The notes: generated by a model from the letters alone, not told the origin. 47,211 nucleotides of DNA from UBA4416 sp044340865 (GCA_044340865.1 JBIISW010000001.1:1-47211); one strand, 5' to 3'; shown: positions 1-9,090, numbered from the stretch's first letter. Program-made: numbers and translations.

Positions 1-497
1 CACATGAAACTACAGTTAATGACGCGTTTTTAGTCAGTTTTAACTCAAGCGGAGTAAGACAAAGCGGCACCTATTACGGTGGTGTCAGAGCTGTCTGCAC
101 TACCGATGCTTCAGGCAATGTTTACATGACGGGATATACACAATCTAATTCGGGTATAGCCACAGCAGGAGCGCATCAAACCGCTAATGGAAATAATGGT
201 TACAGCGATGCTTTCTTAGTAAAATTTAGTGGCATAAGTGTGGGTATTAATGAAACTATAAATGATAAATTATTTTCAATTTACCCTAACCCTACCCAAA
301 GTATAGTTAACGTAAAAGCAGACACCAAGCTTATTGGCGCTGTTTACAACATATATGACAACACAGGCAAAGTGGTTTTATCAGGGAAAATAAATACTGA
401 AAACACAAGCGTTGATTTGGAAAAATTAGCGGCAGGTATTTATTTGTTCAGTATAGGAGAAAATGTGAAACAGACATTTAAAGTGATTAAGGAATAA
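1..497 (+). CDS. SBBP-repeat secreted protein with T9SS type A sorting domain (5' truncated)
   Basis: Only the C-terminal end is present; the reading frame is open from the first bases (codon phase starts at base 3), so the gene begins outside the window. The visible part has SBBP beta-propeller-type repeats: two copies of the DAFLV-F pattern (in one DAFLVKFSG), with YYGG and the D-SGNVYMTGYT signature between them. After a short linker comes a type A T9SS C-terminal domain of about 70 residues, beginning FSIYPNP and continuing with a Y--G-V and L--GIY pattern to the end. In this family the C-terminal domain directs export through T9SS and is removed or anchored at the cell surface. The rest of the domain architecture and the substrate cannot be seen. 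A GC-rich palindrome follows the stop codon. Confidence 0.85.
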   Translation, partial: HETTVNDAFLVSFNSSGVRQSGTYYGGVRAVCTTDASGNVYMTGYTQSNSGIATAGAHQTANGNNGYSDAFLVKFSGISVGINETINDKLFSIYPNPTQSIVNVKADTKLIGAVYNIYDNTGKVVLSGKINTENTSVDLEKLAAGIYLFSIGENVKQTFKVIKE

Positions 498-504
498 GCC
501 AGCC

Positions 505-578
505 CTTAACAGCGTGCAAGCGCCATAACCCTGCCGCAGGCGCAACACAGGGTTACGAGCGCCTGCACGCAAACCGTT
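505..578. repeat. GC-rich imperfect palindrome
   Basis: Arms at 512-533 and 548-570 pair over about 22 bases with a few mismatches around a 14-base loop. An outer TTAAC (506-510) matches GTTAA (576-580). The element is markedly GC-rich against an AT-rich background and lies 15 bases past the stop of the truncated secreted protein. It could be the transcription terminator of that gene, but there is no U-tract directly after the stem. It could equally be a copy of a dispersed extragenic palindromic repeat. An opposite-strand reading frame through it is not credible as a gene. Confidence 0.6.
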
Positions 579-675
579 AAAAGGCATACTCAACCTCAAA
601 AAAACGTAATACTTTTTAATTATAAAACAATTCAATACTTAAGTTGTTTTACTTAAAAATCGTATCATTACAGTG

Positions 676-1794
676 ATGGAAAATATGAATAAAAAAGGGT
701 TTGCATTTAAAACCTACGAGGCACCTTTCATTTCTCCTTTCGATAAACTATTCGATATTTTTAAGGAATTGATTGTAACCACTTCTGGCGATTTTGATGA
801 AGCCATTGATTGGTTGCGCCTATTAGATAAAGAATACAAACTCACCGATGAAAAATATACTGTTGACGATTTTATTGAAGACCTCAAACAAAAAGGCTAC
901 ATCAAACAAGATGTAAAACCTGATGGTTCGGGAGGAATGGCCATTACCTCAAAAACAGAACGAGCGATTCGGCAAGATGCCCTCGATCAAATTTTTGGAA
1001 AGTTACAGCGTTCTGGTAATGGAAATCATAAAACTAAATACGCTGGGAATGGCGATGAACAAACGGGTGAATTTAGAGCCTACAATTTTGGCGATTCTAT
1101 AGATAACATTTCGCTTACCGAAAGTTTACGGAATGCTCAAATAAATAATGGCGTTGACGATTTTACCCTTACCGAAAATGACTTAGTAGTGGAAGATGCG
1201 CAATACAAAGCTCAAATGAGCACTGTATTGATGATAGACATTAGCCACAGCATGATTTTATATGGCGAAGATAGAATTACACCAGCCAAAAAAGTAGCCA
1301 TGGCATTGGCCCAACTCATTACAACACGTTACCCAAAAGATACCATTGATATTTTAGTATTTGGAAATGATGCTTGGTCAATTCCCATTAAAGACCTACC
1401 CTATTTAACAGTTGGTCCTTACCATACTAACACCGTTGCTGGCCTACAATTAGCCATGGATATTTTGCGAAGAAAACGAAATACCAATAAACAAATTTTT
1501 ATGATCACCGATGGAAAACCAAGCTGCGTGAAAGAAAAAGATGGCCGGTATTACATGAATAGCAACGGATTAGATCCATACATTGTAGAACAGTGTTATA
1601 ACCAAGCACAACAAGCACGTAAACTGCATATTCCAATTACCACGTTTATGATTGCACGTGATGCCTACTTGCAAGAGTTTGTAGATAATTTTACAATAGC
1701 TAATCAAGGCAAAGCGTTTTACACAGGAATAAAAGGATTAGGTGAAATGATATTTGAAGATTACGAAACCAATAGAAAAAAGAAATTAAAATAA
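676..1794 (+). CDS. VWA-domain protein of a MoxR/Mg-chelatase-like pair
   Basis: About 372 residues. The N-terminal third is mostly charged and helical. A von Willebrand factor A domain occupies roughly residues 175-360, with an intact MIDAS motif D-I-S-H-S near residue 188 and a second acidic site in MITDGKPS. Proteins of this type bind a divalent metal through MIDAS and act with an AAA+ partner as a cofactor-inserting or complex-remodelling machine. The AAA+ partner is the next gene, overlapping by one base (TAATG), so the two are certainly cotranscribed. A GTG at 673 is in frame just before this ATG; I preferred the ATG. The substrate is unknown. The usual order in MoxR pairs is AAA+ first; here it is reversed. 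Confidence 0.85.
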   Translation: MENMNKKGFAFKTYEAPFISPFDKLFDIFKELIVTTSGDFDEAIDWLRLLDKEYKLTDEKYTVDDFIEDLKQKGYIKQDVKPDGSGGMAITSKTERAIRQDALDQIFGKLQRSGNGNHKTKYAGNGDEQTGEFRAYNFGDSIDNISLTESLRNAQINNGVDDFTLTENDLVVEDAQYKAQMSTVLMIDISHSMILYGEDRITPAKKVAMALAQLITTRYPKDTIDILVFGNDAWSIPIKDLPYLTVGPYHTNTVAGLQLAMDILRRKRNTNKQIFMITDGKPSCVKEKDGRYYMNSNGLDPYIVEQCYNQAQQARKLHIPITTFMIARDAYLQEFVDNFTIANQGKAFYTGIKGLGEMIFEDYETNRKKKLK

Positions 1795-3248
1795 TGATTA
1801 TGAAAATTGAAAATATAAAAACACTTGGTGAGCTTAAAAAATCAGGCTATGTTTCTAAAAGCATCAAAGATGAATTAAGACATAATTTAAGAGAGAAAAT
1901 AAAATCAGGTAAACCTGTTTTTGAAGGTGTGCATGGATTTGAAAATACGGTGATACCAGAATTGGAAAGAGCCATCTTGTCTCGTCATAATATTAACTTG
2001 CTTGGCTTGCGCGGACAAGCAAAAACAAGGTTGGCAAGAAAGATGATTGAATTGTTGGATGAATATATGCCCATCGTAGAAGGCTCAGAAATAAATGATG
2101 ATCCATTGAATCCCATTTCACGTTATGCAAAAGAATTGATAGCTGAAAAAAAAGATAAAACACCTATAAGTTGGATACATAGAAACGAGCGGTTTTTTGA
2201 AAAACTAGCCACACCTGATGTAACTGTAGCGGATATTATTGGAGACGTTGATCCCATTAAAGCTACTAATTTAAAACTGTCTTATGCCGACGATAGAGTC
2301 ATTCATTATGGCATGATACCAAGAGCCAACCGTTGCATTTTTGTGATTAATGAATTACCCGATTTACAAGCAAGAATACAAGTAGCCTTATTTAATATAT
2401 TGCAAGAAGGTGATGTGCAAATAAGAGGTTATAAAGTGAGACTTCCACTCGACATGCAATTTGTGTTTACGGCAAATCCTGAAGATTATACCAATAGAGG
2501 AAGTATTGTTACTCCATTAAAAGATAGAATAGGCTCACAAATATTGACACATTACCCGGAAACGATTGAAATAGCTCGTATGATTACGGCTCAAGAAGCT
2601 AAGCTGAACGACATGCAAACGAATTCAGTGTATGTTCCATCATTAGCAAAAGATATTTTAGAACAAATTGGTTTCGAAGCGCGCGAAAGTGAATTCATAG
2701 ATAGCAAAAGTGGTGTAAGTGCGCGAATGAGCATTACAGCCTATGAAAACTTAATTAGCACAGCTGAACGAAGATCATTAAAATTAGGAATAAATAAAAC
2801 GTCTGTTCGATTGGCCGATTTCATGGGAATTATTCCTGCTATTACAGGCAAGGTTGAATTGGTGTATGAAGGAGAGCAAGAAGGCGCTGCAAGCGTAGCG
2901 CAAAAATTAATTTCTGATGCTGTGTTTACCTTGTTTCCTGGTTATTTTCCTAAGATAGAAAAGCTAGAAAAAGAGCCTACTAAAAGTGTATATGCAAACA
3001 TCATAGAATGGTTTTCTAATGAACTTGGCATAGAATTATTGGATGATGCTAGTGATGAAGACTATAAAAAAGAGTTAGACTCAATAAAGCCATTAAACGA
3101 GTTGATAAAAAAATACCAGCCAGAGGCGAGCAAAGAAGATACCTACTTTTTAAAAGAGTTTGTGCTTTGGGCCTTGGTTGAAAATAAAAAACTAAGCAAG
3201 GATAGATTTACAGAAGGATTTCAGTTTAATGATTTGTTCAAGAGGTAA
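1794..3248 (+). CDS. MoxR/magnesium-chelatase-type AAA+ ATPase
   Basis: 484 residues. Walker A is GLRGQAKT (residues 71-78). The Walker B region is CIFVINELPDL (about 180-190), with the usual acidic pair replaced by N-E. A long insert, QEGDVQIRGYKV, and a FTANPED sensor-1 segment (about 224) follow, as in magnesium chelatase subunit I and related helix-2-insert AAA+ proteins. The C-terminal 150 residues form a separate helical region. It would hydrolyse ATP to remodel a target together with the VWA protein encoded immediately upstream, whose stop codon overlaps this start. An in-frame ATG at 1800 is an alternative start. No gene nearby suggests the target. Confidence 0.85.
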   Translation: MIMKIENIKTLGELKKSGYVSKSIKDELRHNLREKIKSGKPVFEGVHGFENTVIPELERAILSRHNINLLGLRGQAKTRLARKMIELLDEYMPIVEGSEINDDPLNPISRYAKELIAEKKDKTPISWIHRNERFFEKLATPDVTVADIIGDVDPIKATNLKLSYADDRVIHYGMIPRANRCIFVINELPDLQARIQVALFNILQEGDVQIRGYKVRLPLDMQFVFTANPEDYTNRGSIVTPLKDRIGSQILTHYPETIEIARMITAQEAKLNDMQTNSVYVPSLAKDILEQIGFEARESEFIDSKSGVSARMSITAYENLISTAERRSLKLGINKTSVRLADFMGIIPAITGKVELVYEGEQEGAASVAQKLISDAVFTLFPGYFPKIEKLEKEPTKSVYANIIEWFSNELGIELLDDASDEDYKKELDSIKPLNELIKKYQPEASKEDTYFLKEFVLWALVENKKLSKDRFTEGFQFNDLFKR

Positions 3249-3392
3249 ATTAACCTCATGTTGAACTTTTGCTGAGCGCACCAAAATAAAAAGAATAGTA
3301 GTTAGATGCCCATACCTTATTTTAGTCAATCAATACTTTTCTAAAAAGAAAATTTTATCTTTATCAGAAAATGGCAAAAGCCCGATGAAATT

Positions 3393-4043
3393 ATGTTGAA
3401 ACAAATAAAAGTATCGGTGTTAATGACTGTTTTTAATACCAATTTAGTGTATACAAAAAGAGCTATAGACTCGGTGCTAAATCAAGATTTCCAAGATTTT
3501 GAGCTGATTATTATTGACGATGGTAGCAAGGAAAACAACAGAGAATCCTTAATGGATTATGTTGAAAAATACGAGGACAAAATCAGCTATATCCGTCACA
3601 GCAACCGTGGACAATCAGAATCCGTAAACCGTGGGGTTTTATATAGTTTGGGCGAATACATTACCATTATAGATAGCGACGACGAATACAAATCGAATCA
3701 TTTGAGCACTTGCTTAAAAGAAATAAACGAATTGGACTTAATTTGTTCAACCACAGAAACAATAGTTGATGACGATAACGATTATTATGTGCCCGATAAA
3801 AACGACCAAACGAAACTCATACATTTAGACGAAGTCATTTTGTTTGGCACCTTATTCGGAAGGAAAAAAGTATTTACTACAATTGATTTCAAAACGGGGT
3901 TTGCAGCCGATGCCGATTTTTATGAACAGGCCAATAAACTATTCCGTGTAAAAAAACTTGACTTGCGTACCTATGTTTATCACAGAAATATTCCGAATAG
4001 TATTTGTGCAACTATCAAAAAAGCGAATTTGATTAAACCTTAA
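3393..4043 (+). CDS. Family 2 glycosyltransferase
   Basis: 216 residues of GT-A fold, near the minimum size for the catalytic domain. The nucleotide-sugar-binding start VSVLMTVFN, the acidic IIIDDGS (about 39-45) and the DxD-like metal site IIDSDDEY (about 92-98) are all visible, so the donor-binding half is intact. A more divergent C-terminal half carries the ADADFYEQ segment where the catalytic base usually lies. There is no membrane segment, so it is probably cytoplasmic. The next gene starts two bases after this stop and is also glycosyltransferase-like, which suggests that the two add successive sugars to a surface glycan or glycoprotein. Donor and acceptor cannot be inferred. Confidence 0.85.
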   Translation: MLKQIKVSVLMTVFNTNLVYTKRAIDSVLNQDFQDFELIIIDDGSKENNRESLMDYVEKYEDKISYIRHSNRGQSESVNRGVLYSLGEYITIIDSDDEYKSNHLSTCLKEINELDLICSTTETIVDDDNDYYVPDKNDQTKLIHLDEVILFGTLFGRKKVFTTIDFKTGFAADADFYEQANKLFRVKKLDLRTYVYHRNIPNSICATIKKANLIKP

Positions 4044-4045
4044 AT

Positions 4046-4813
4046 ATGACTTTCGAATCGCCGTTTACTCAGATAGATACTAATTTAGTAATGGCTTGTC
4101 ATATAACTGGTGTGCATGATGTAAACCGCAACACGACTCTTGTAGACGATTCTTACAAATTAGTTAAAGATTGGGCTGAATCCATAACTGCTGCTAACTT
4201 AAAGGGTATAATTTTTCATAATAACTTCTCAGAAGAAACATGTAAATCTTTTGAAAATGATTCGATTTCTTTCATTAAAATCGAATATGACAACCAATAC
4301 AATCCCAATGTATTTCGTTATTTTATTTACCGTAATTTTTTACAGCAACATATCAAACAAATAAAAGGTGTTTTCATGACTGATATTACCGATGTTGTGC
4401 TCGTTAATAATCCGTTTAAAGACACACTTTTTATTGAAAATCCAACTTCTCTTTTTTGTGGCGACGAACCTAAAACCTTGCACAACGATTGGATGATTGC
4501 TCATAGTGAAAATTTGCGAAAAAACATACAAGATTATGCCACATACGAAAGCACATTTGGCGAAGAGACCTTGTTGAATTGCGGAGTTATTGGAGGTTCA
4601 GCTTCGTTAATATTAGATTTTTTACAACAACTTTCTGCGATTCACCAAAAAGCAAATTGCGAAAATAAAACGGCTTATACTGGCGACATGGGTGCATTCA
4701 ATTATTTAGTTCGTACCCAATTTAATTATCAACTCATACATGGAGCACCAGTAAACACAGTTTTTAAATTGCATGAAAACGAACGAAGCGATTGCTGGTT
4801 TAGGCATAAATAA
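4046..4813 (+). CDS. Putative GT-A-fold glycosyltransferase
   Basis: 255 residues. I do not recognise a named family with certainty. The pattern fits a GT-A nucleotide-sugar transferase: an N-terminal Rossmann-like strand (LVMACHITG), a conserved VFMTDITDVV segment (about 110-119) with a DxxD metal-site candidate followed by NPF, and a later LNCGVIGG (about 176-183), the counterpart of the N-G/A-G-V motif of GT8-like enzymes. A GDMGAFNYLV segment near residue 215 resembles the DQ/D region of the same enzymes. Its start lies two bases after the preceding glycosyltransferase gene, which supports a shared pathway. It may instead be an inactive homologue. Confidence 0.6.
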   Translation: MTFESPFTQIDTNLVMACHITGVHDVNRNTTLVDDSYKLVKDWAESITAANLKGIIFHNNFSEETCKSFENDSISFIKIEYDNQYNPNVFRYFIYRNFLQQHIKQIKGVFMTDITDVVLVNNPFKDTLFIENPTSLFCGDEPKTLHNDWMIAHSENLRKNIQDYATYESTFGEETLLNCGVIGGSASLILDFLQQLSAIHQKANCENKTAYTGDMGAFNYLVRTQFNYQLIHGAPVNTVFKLHENERSDCWFRHK

Positions 4814-4932
4814 TTGAATGCAATTCATTGTAAATTTTACTTTCAGATGAATTAGAAAGTGATTATAAAAAAAGAAAATGGTGATTGAAGAATATAATAA
4901 AATTCGAAATCGTCATTCAATAATCCGATTTA

Positions 4933-5367
4933 CTATTTATCTAACAAATCCGCTACGTGTTTGTCAATAATAAAAGTAAAATCATTTTCCGAAATATTTT
5001 CTAAATCAACCCAGCGCATCGATTGAGCGCCTTCTTTTATTTCTTTAAAATCAAACAATTCTGAAGAAATTGAGAAATCAAAGGATTCTGTTGGTTTTAC
5101 TAAATAATAAACACTGATGATTTGACTTTGGTTACTAAAGGCAGAGTTAACAAAAAAATCAGTTGTATAAAAATGAGATAAAATTTCAATATTCAAATTA
5201 AGCTCCTCTTTAAATTCACGCATCAAACATTCTTTGGTTCCTTCGCCGTATTCTAATCCTCCACCAGGAAACTTAGTAATATTATTTCCTTTGATGTATT
5301 CATCAGACACCAACACTTTGCCGTTTTGAATTAAAATTCCATATACTCTTACATTAATATGCGTCAT
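4933..5367 (-). CDS. Nudix hydrolase
   Basis: 144 residues. The Nudix box G-x5-E-x7-R-E-F-K-E-E-L-N-L is present around residues 37-60, with Asn in place of the usual Gly near its end. The metal-binding REFKEE core is intact. The family hydrolyses nucleoside diphosphates linked to another moiety; this small stand-alone form gives no substrate information. It is transcribed toward the glycosyltransferase pair (convergent) and sits head-to-tail downstream of porQ, whose stop lies 57 bases away. The preferred start is the first ATG, just before MTHINVRVYG, the typical first strand of the fold. Confidence 0.85.
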   Translation of the reverse strand: MTHINVRVYGILIQNGKVLVSDEYIKGNNITKFPGGGLEYGEGTKECLMREFKEELNLNIEILSHFYTTDFFVNSAFSNQSQIISVYYLVKPTESFDFSISSELFDFKEIKEGAQSMRWVDLENISENDFTFIIDKHVADLLDK

Positions 5368-5424
5368 ACTACAAAGCTAAACTTTAAGCCATTTAAAAAC
5401 ACAAAAAGTAAAATAGCTTATCAA

Positions 5425-6495
5425 CTACTTTTTGCTGAAATAATTGAAATTAGTAGTAATACCAAAGGTATGCGCGTTACCCGTCAAGGCATACTTAGAA
5501 AAACCGTAATTAAAATGGAATTTATACACTTTAAAACAAAAACCAAGTGATAAACCGTTAGCTGTTTTTTTATCGGATAACACCATTTCTTTACCAGTTT
5601 TAAAATTATAAGCCACTCGTAAATTAAAGTTTTTAGAGATAACAATTTCAGTTCCTATAACTAAGTGCCTGCCAAATTTATCCAATCCCTTTCTGAAATT
5701 ATCATTTCTAATTTCTCGCTTTGTTTTTACAATGGGTTTATTTGTAAAAGGATCTATGTTCGAATTTTGCACCGAAGGATTATCATAAGTCAAATCCCAT
5801 TTTAAAAGTTGATCATACAAAACAAGTAATCGAAAAGGTGCTTTGTCTAATTTTTTACTTAGTCCGATTTGAACATTGGAAGGTAATTTTTCTTTCTCTC
5901 CAGTTCCAGTGTATGTTCGCCATTGAGAACCATAATTTTTAGCAAGAAGTGTAACCGTTAAGTTATCTTTTGTATGATACGTTAAACCAACATCTACAGC
6001 ACTACCCAAAGCATAATAACTATCAAAATGAGAATAAATGGTTTTTAGTGTGGCTCCAATTGATAATGTACTATCTTCATTAAATGGTTTGGCTACGCTG
6101 AAATTTAAAGAGTAATCAGCGGCTTTAAACGTTCCTGTTTTTTCATCATAATCATCTCTTCCATCAAAATTACCGTAATTAAAATACTGTAATCCTGCTG
6201 CAAAGGTAAATTTATCTTTAACTTGATGGGCATACATGACATTACCATAACTTAAATCCGAAACATAATTAACATGATTATAGGCTAATTGCTTTTTCAT
6301 ACTTGGATTTAGTAAAGCTGGATTACTTGAGGCTAAATTAACATCATCGTCCCAAATAGCGTTGGTTGCTCCGCCTAATGCTGCAGACCTCGCTGGCACC
6401 TGTAAATCAAGCAAACGAAATGCTTTTGTACCACCAATTTGGGCAGGCAACGTAAATGCTAAACTTAAAAAAATATAGAAGCTAATGAGTTTCAC
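5425..6495 (-). CDS. porQ: Type IX secretion system protein PorQ
   Basis: 356 residues with an N-terminal signal peptide ending at LPAQ. The family start GGTKAFRLLDLQVPARSAALGG, the SNPALL segment and regularly alternating beta-strands are characteristic of PorQ, a FadL-like outer-membrane barrel. In Porphyromonas PorQ works with PorU, PorV and PorZ in attaching T9SS cargo to the surface. Its presence matches the T9SS substrates at both ends of this window. It is not beside other T9SS genes here: recJ is upstream and the Nudix gene downstream. The length is about normal for the family. Confidence 0.9.
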   Translation of the reverse strand: MKLISFYIFLSLAFTLPAQIGGTKAFRLLDLQVPARSAALGGATNAIWDDDVNLASSNPALLNPSMKKQLAYNHVNYVSDLSYGNVMYAHQVKDKFTFAAGLQYFNYGNFDGRDDYDEKTGTFKAADYSLNFSVAKPFNEDSTLSIGATLKTIYSHFDSYYALGSAVDVGLTYHTKDNLTVTLLAKNYGSQWRTYTGTGEKEKLPSNVQIGLSKKLDKAPFRLLVLYDQLLKWDLTYDNPSVQNSNIDPFTNKPIVKTKREIRNDNFRKGLDKFGRHLVIGTEIVISKNFNLRVAYNFKTGKEMVLSDKKTANGLSLGFCFKVYKFHFNYGFSKYALTGNAHTFGITTNFNYFSKK

Positions 6496-6548
6496 TGTGT
6501 ATAATTACGAAAAAAAATGAGATATATTGCTTAAGTAGAGAAAATAAT

Positions 6549-8258
6549 TTATTCGGAAACTCGTATTTCTTCAATCATTAATTGGATGGTCGTTTGTCCC
6601 CTAAATTCATTTTCTTTAATCTTGTAAACGATATCAACTGGGATTTTACGCTGCAAAAAGTTTAAAAAATCACCTTTATTAAAAGCAATAGCCTCAATTT
6701 TTGTTAATTGTGCATTGGGTTGATAAACCTCTAACTTCAAATGATTTTGCCCAACAATTTTTGCAAATCCGGTATCTAAAACCCCTTTACTATAAAATAC
6801 GGGAGTCATATTATGTGGTCCATGAGGTGCAAACTGTTTTAAAATACGAAGCAATTTATCATTGATATCATCTAATTTCAATTCCAAGTCAATTTCAACT
6901 GTTGGCGTTAGCATGTCTGCTTTTATGGTTCGAGCAACTTCATTTTCGAAAGCTTCTACAAACGCTTTCACATTGTTTGGCTTCATGGTTAAACCAGCTG
7001 CAAATTTATGTCCACCAAATTGTTCCAATAAATGACTACAATTTTCGATGGCGGTATATACATCAAAATCTTTTACACTTCTTGCGGAGCCTGAAACGAC
7101 ATCATTTGAGAGCGTTAATACAATGGTAGGTTTATAAAATTTTTCAATTAAACGAGATGCTACAATACCAACTACACCCTTGTGCCAAGATGGATTGTAT
7201 AAAACAACTGATTTTTTAAATGGCGTAATAGGATCGAGTTCTAACATTTCGATAGCTTCATCGGTAATGCTTACATCTAAATCTCTTCGGTGCAAATTAG
7301 TATCATTAATTTTTACTGAAAATGCTGAAGCTTCTTCTGTTGAAGAAATTAATAATTCAACGGCCTTCGACCCATGCTCTATTCTACCAGCCGCATTGAT
7401 ACGCGGTGCAATAGTAAAAACTAATGTACTAACATCTAATACTTTGTTGTCACTTTTTCCAAAGGCAAGTAAGGCTTTAATACCAGGACGCGGATTGGCA
7501 TTTAATTGTTTTAATCCATAATGAGCCAATACTCTGTTTTCATCCGTAATTGGAACAACATCTGCTGCAATACTTGTAACTACTAAATCTAAAAAATGAT
7601 AAACGGTTTCAATGTCAATATTATTCTTAATACAAAATGCTTGGGCTAATTTAAAACCAATACCACAACCTGATAATTCTTTGTAAGGATAATCACAATC
7701 TATTTGTTTAGGATCTAAAACTGCAACTGCCTTTGGAATAATTACTCCTGGCAAATGATGATCACAAATAATAAAATCTATTTGTCGTTCATTAGCATAA
7801 TCAATTTTATCATTGGCTTTAATACCACAATCTAATGCAATGATTAGGCTATAATTATTCTCTTTAGCATAATCAATACTTTTAAATGAAATACCATAGC
7901 CTTCGCTATATCTATCTGGAATATAATATCGAACTTCATGAAGGTAAGACTTAAAAAAACTATATACCAAAGCAACAGCAGTTGTTCCGTCTACATCATA
8001 ATCGCCAAATATTAATACTTTTTCGTTGTTATCAATCGCCTTGTTAATTCGATGAATGGCCGTTTCCATTCCTTTCATTAAAAAAGGATCGTGCAACGAA
8101 TTTAAATTTGGTCTAAAAAAAGTTTTTGCTTCGTTAAACGTCGATATTCCTCTTAAAGCTAACAGCTTAGCAATTGTTTCATCCACAACTAAATTTTGTT
8201 GTAATTCGGAAACTACTTCGGCAGAATAATGCGTATGTGTGAGCCACTGTTTTTTCAA
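6549..8258 (-). CDS. recJ: Single-stranded-DNA-specific exonuclease RecJ
   Basis: 569 residues, full length. The DHH phosphoesterase motifs are intact: DYDVDGT (86-92), LDCG (142-145), DHHLPG (166-171) and the later DHHA1-type GSARS and FGGHKFAAG segments. RecJ degrades ssDNA 5' to 3' in recombination and mismatch repair. The only possible in-frame start is a TTG at 8258 (giving MKKQWLTH): the frame upstream reaches a stop at 8277-8279 without an ATG. A TAATTTTG sequence matching the Bacteroidota -7 box lies at 8272-8279, which would leave a very short leader. The gene stands alone between porQ and the yebC-like gene. Confidence 0.95.
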   Translation of the reverse strand: MKKQWLTHTHYSAEVVSELQQNLVVDETIAKLLALRGISTFNEAKTFFRPNLNSLHDPFLMKGMETAIHRINKAIDNNEKVLIFGDYDVDGTTAVALVYSFFKSYLHEVRYYIPDRYSEGYGISFKSIDYAKENNYSLIIALDCGIKANDKIDYANERQIDFIICDHHLPGVIIPKAVAVLDPKQIDCDYPYKELSGCGIGFKLAQAFCIKNNIDIETVYHFLDLVVTSIAADVVPITDENRVLAHYGLKQLNANPRPGIKALLAFGKSDNKVLDVSTLVFTIAPRINAAGRIEHGSKAVELLISSTEEASAFSVKINDTNLHRRDLDVSITDEAIEMLELDPITPFKKSVVLYNPSWHKGVVGIVASRLIEKFYKPTIVLTLSNDVVSGSARSVKDFDVYTAIENCSHLLEQFGGHKFAAGLTMKPNNVKAFVEAFENEVARTIKADMLTPTVEIDLELKLDDINDKLLRILKQFAPHGPHNMTPVFYSKGVLDTGFAKIVGQNHLKLEVYQPNAQLTKIEAIAFNKGDFLNFLQRKIPVDIVYKIKENEFRGQTTIQLMIEEIRVSE

Positions 8259-8271
8259 AGCTTCGAGATTA

Positions 8272-8279
8272 CAAAATTA
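8272..8279 (-). promoter_or_regulatory. Candidate -7 box for recJ
   Basis: On the minus strand this reads TAATTTTG, a full match to the Bacteroidota TAnnTTTG -7 element, 13 bases before the recJ TTG start. I could not find a TTTG -33 box at the usual 19-21-base spacing, so this is weaker than the promoters at 31792 and 44633. Confidence 0.35.
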
Positions 8280-8313
8280 ACGGTTACAATTTGAATGAAT
8301 TTACTTATATTGG

Positions 8314-9027
8314 TTAAGCTATATTATGATAAACAGACATGATATCATCATCATCTTCCATTTTATTTATCATTTTTTCAAATTCAATTTCTTGCTCTTC
8401 AGTTAATTCTTTAGTGATATTTGGGATAAATGTTTTAATGGTTTCTTTTACCATGTATTTTTTTTCTTCTAAACCAGCTTGCATCATACCAAAATCTGTG
8501 AAAGCAACTTGTACAATTAATTCATTCGTTTCATCATCCCACGTTAATTCTTCAGCACCAAAATCAATCAAATCTAACTCTACATCGTCTTTATTTAAGC
8601 CAGTTGAATCTATTTTAAATAGGCCTTTTCGATCAAACATAAAACTTACTGAGCCAGTTGTACCGACTGAACCATTGGATCGACTAAAATAAAGCCTTAA
8701 ATTAGCAATCGTACGTGTTGGATTATCAGTTGCACATTCAACCAAAACAGGCACTCCAAAAGGACCATAACCTTCATAAATAACTTCATCGTAGCTACCA
8801 GTATCTTTTTCTGAGGCACGTTTAATAGCCGCATCAATATTTGCTTTTGGCATATTTACAGCCTTTGCATTAGCTATACAAATTCTTAATCTAGGATTTA
8901 AATCAGGCGTCGGGCCACCAGCCTTTACTGCCATTACAATTTCTTTACCAATTTTAGTAAATTGCTTTGCCATTTTAGCATAACGCTTAAACATGGTTGC
9001 TTTGCGGGTTTGAAAAATACGTCCCAT
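8314..9027 (-). CDS. yebC: YebC/PmpR (TACO1) family protein
   Basis: 237 residues, normal length. The N-terminus carries the Arg/Lys-rich start and the family signature NPRLRICIANAKAVNMPKAN with IDAAIKRA. The central block IYEGYGPFGVPVLVE and the GSVGTTGSVSFMF segment are also classic. These proteins were first described as transcriptional regulators; more recent work on the family (TACO1 in mitochondria, YebC in bacteria) points to a ribosome-associated role in relieving stalls at proline-rich stretches. The start is the ATG before GRIFQTRKATMFKRYAK. A promoter-like sequence lies upstream at 9059-9090. Confidence 0.93.
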   Translation of the reverse strand: MGRIFQTRKATMFKRYAKMAKQFTKIGKEIVMAVKAGGPTPDLNPRLRICIANAKAVNMPKANIDAAIKRASEKDTGSYDEVIYEGYGPFGVPVLVECATDNPTRTIANLRLYFSRSNGSVGTTGSVSFMFDRKGLFKIDSTGLNKDDVELDLIDFGAEELTWDDETNELIVQVAFTDFGMMQAGLEEKKYMVKETIKTFIPNITKELTEEQEIEFEKMINKMEDDDDIMSVYHNIA

Positions 9028-9058
9028 AATAAAAATCTTAAAAATTTATAATTTCCGA

Positions 9059-9090
9059 CAAATTTAGTATAAAAAACATGATACTTTAAA
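9059..9090 (-). promoter_or_regulatory. Candidate promoter of the yebC-like gene
   Basis: The minus strand reads TTTA (9090-9087), a 20-base spacer, then TAAATTTG (9066-9059). This matches the Bacteroidota TTTG-N19-21-TAnnTTTG form at all but one base. The leader to the ATG at 9027 would be about 25 bases. Confidence 0.45.

Noticed and set aside
505..580. Resemblance of the palindrome with TTAAC/GTTAA ends to an integron attC site
   Set aside because: The outer boxes do not fit RYYYAAC/GTTRRRY and there is no integrase or cassette series in the window.
426..635. Minus-strand open frame through the GC-rich palindrome
   Set aside because: It overlaps the end of a real gene and consists of translated palindrome; no domain or plausible start.
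7180..7521. Open frame opposite recJ
   Set aside because: Antisense shadow of a well-conserved gene, with no domain pattern or promoter.
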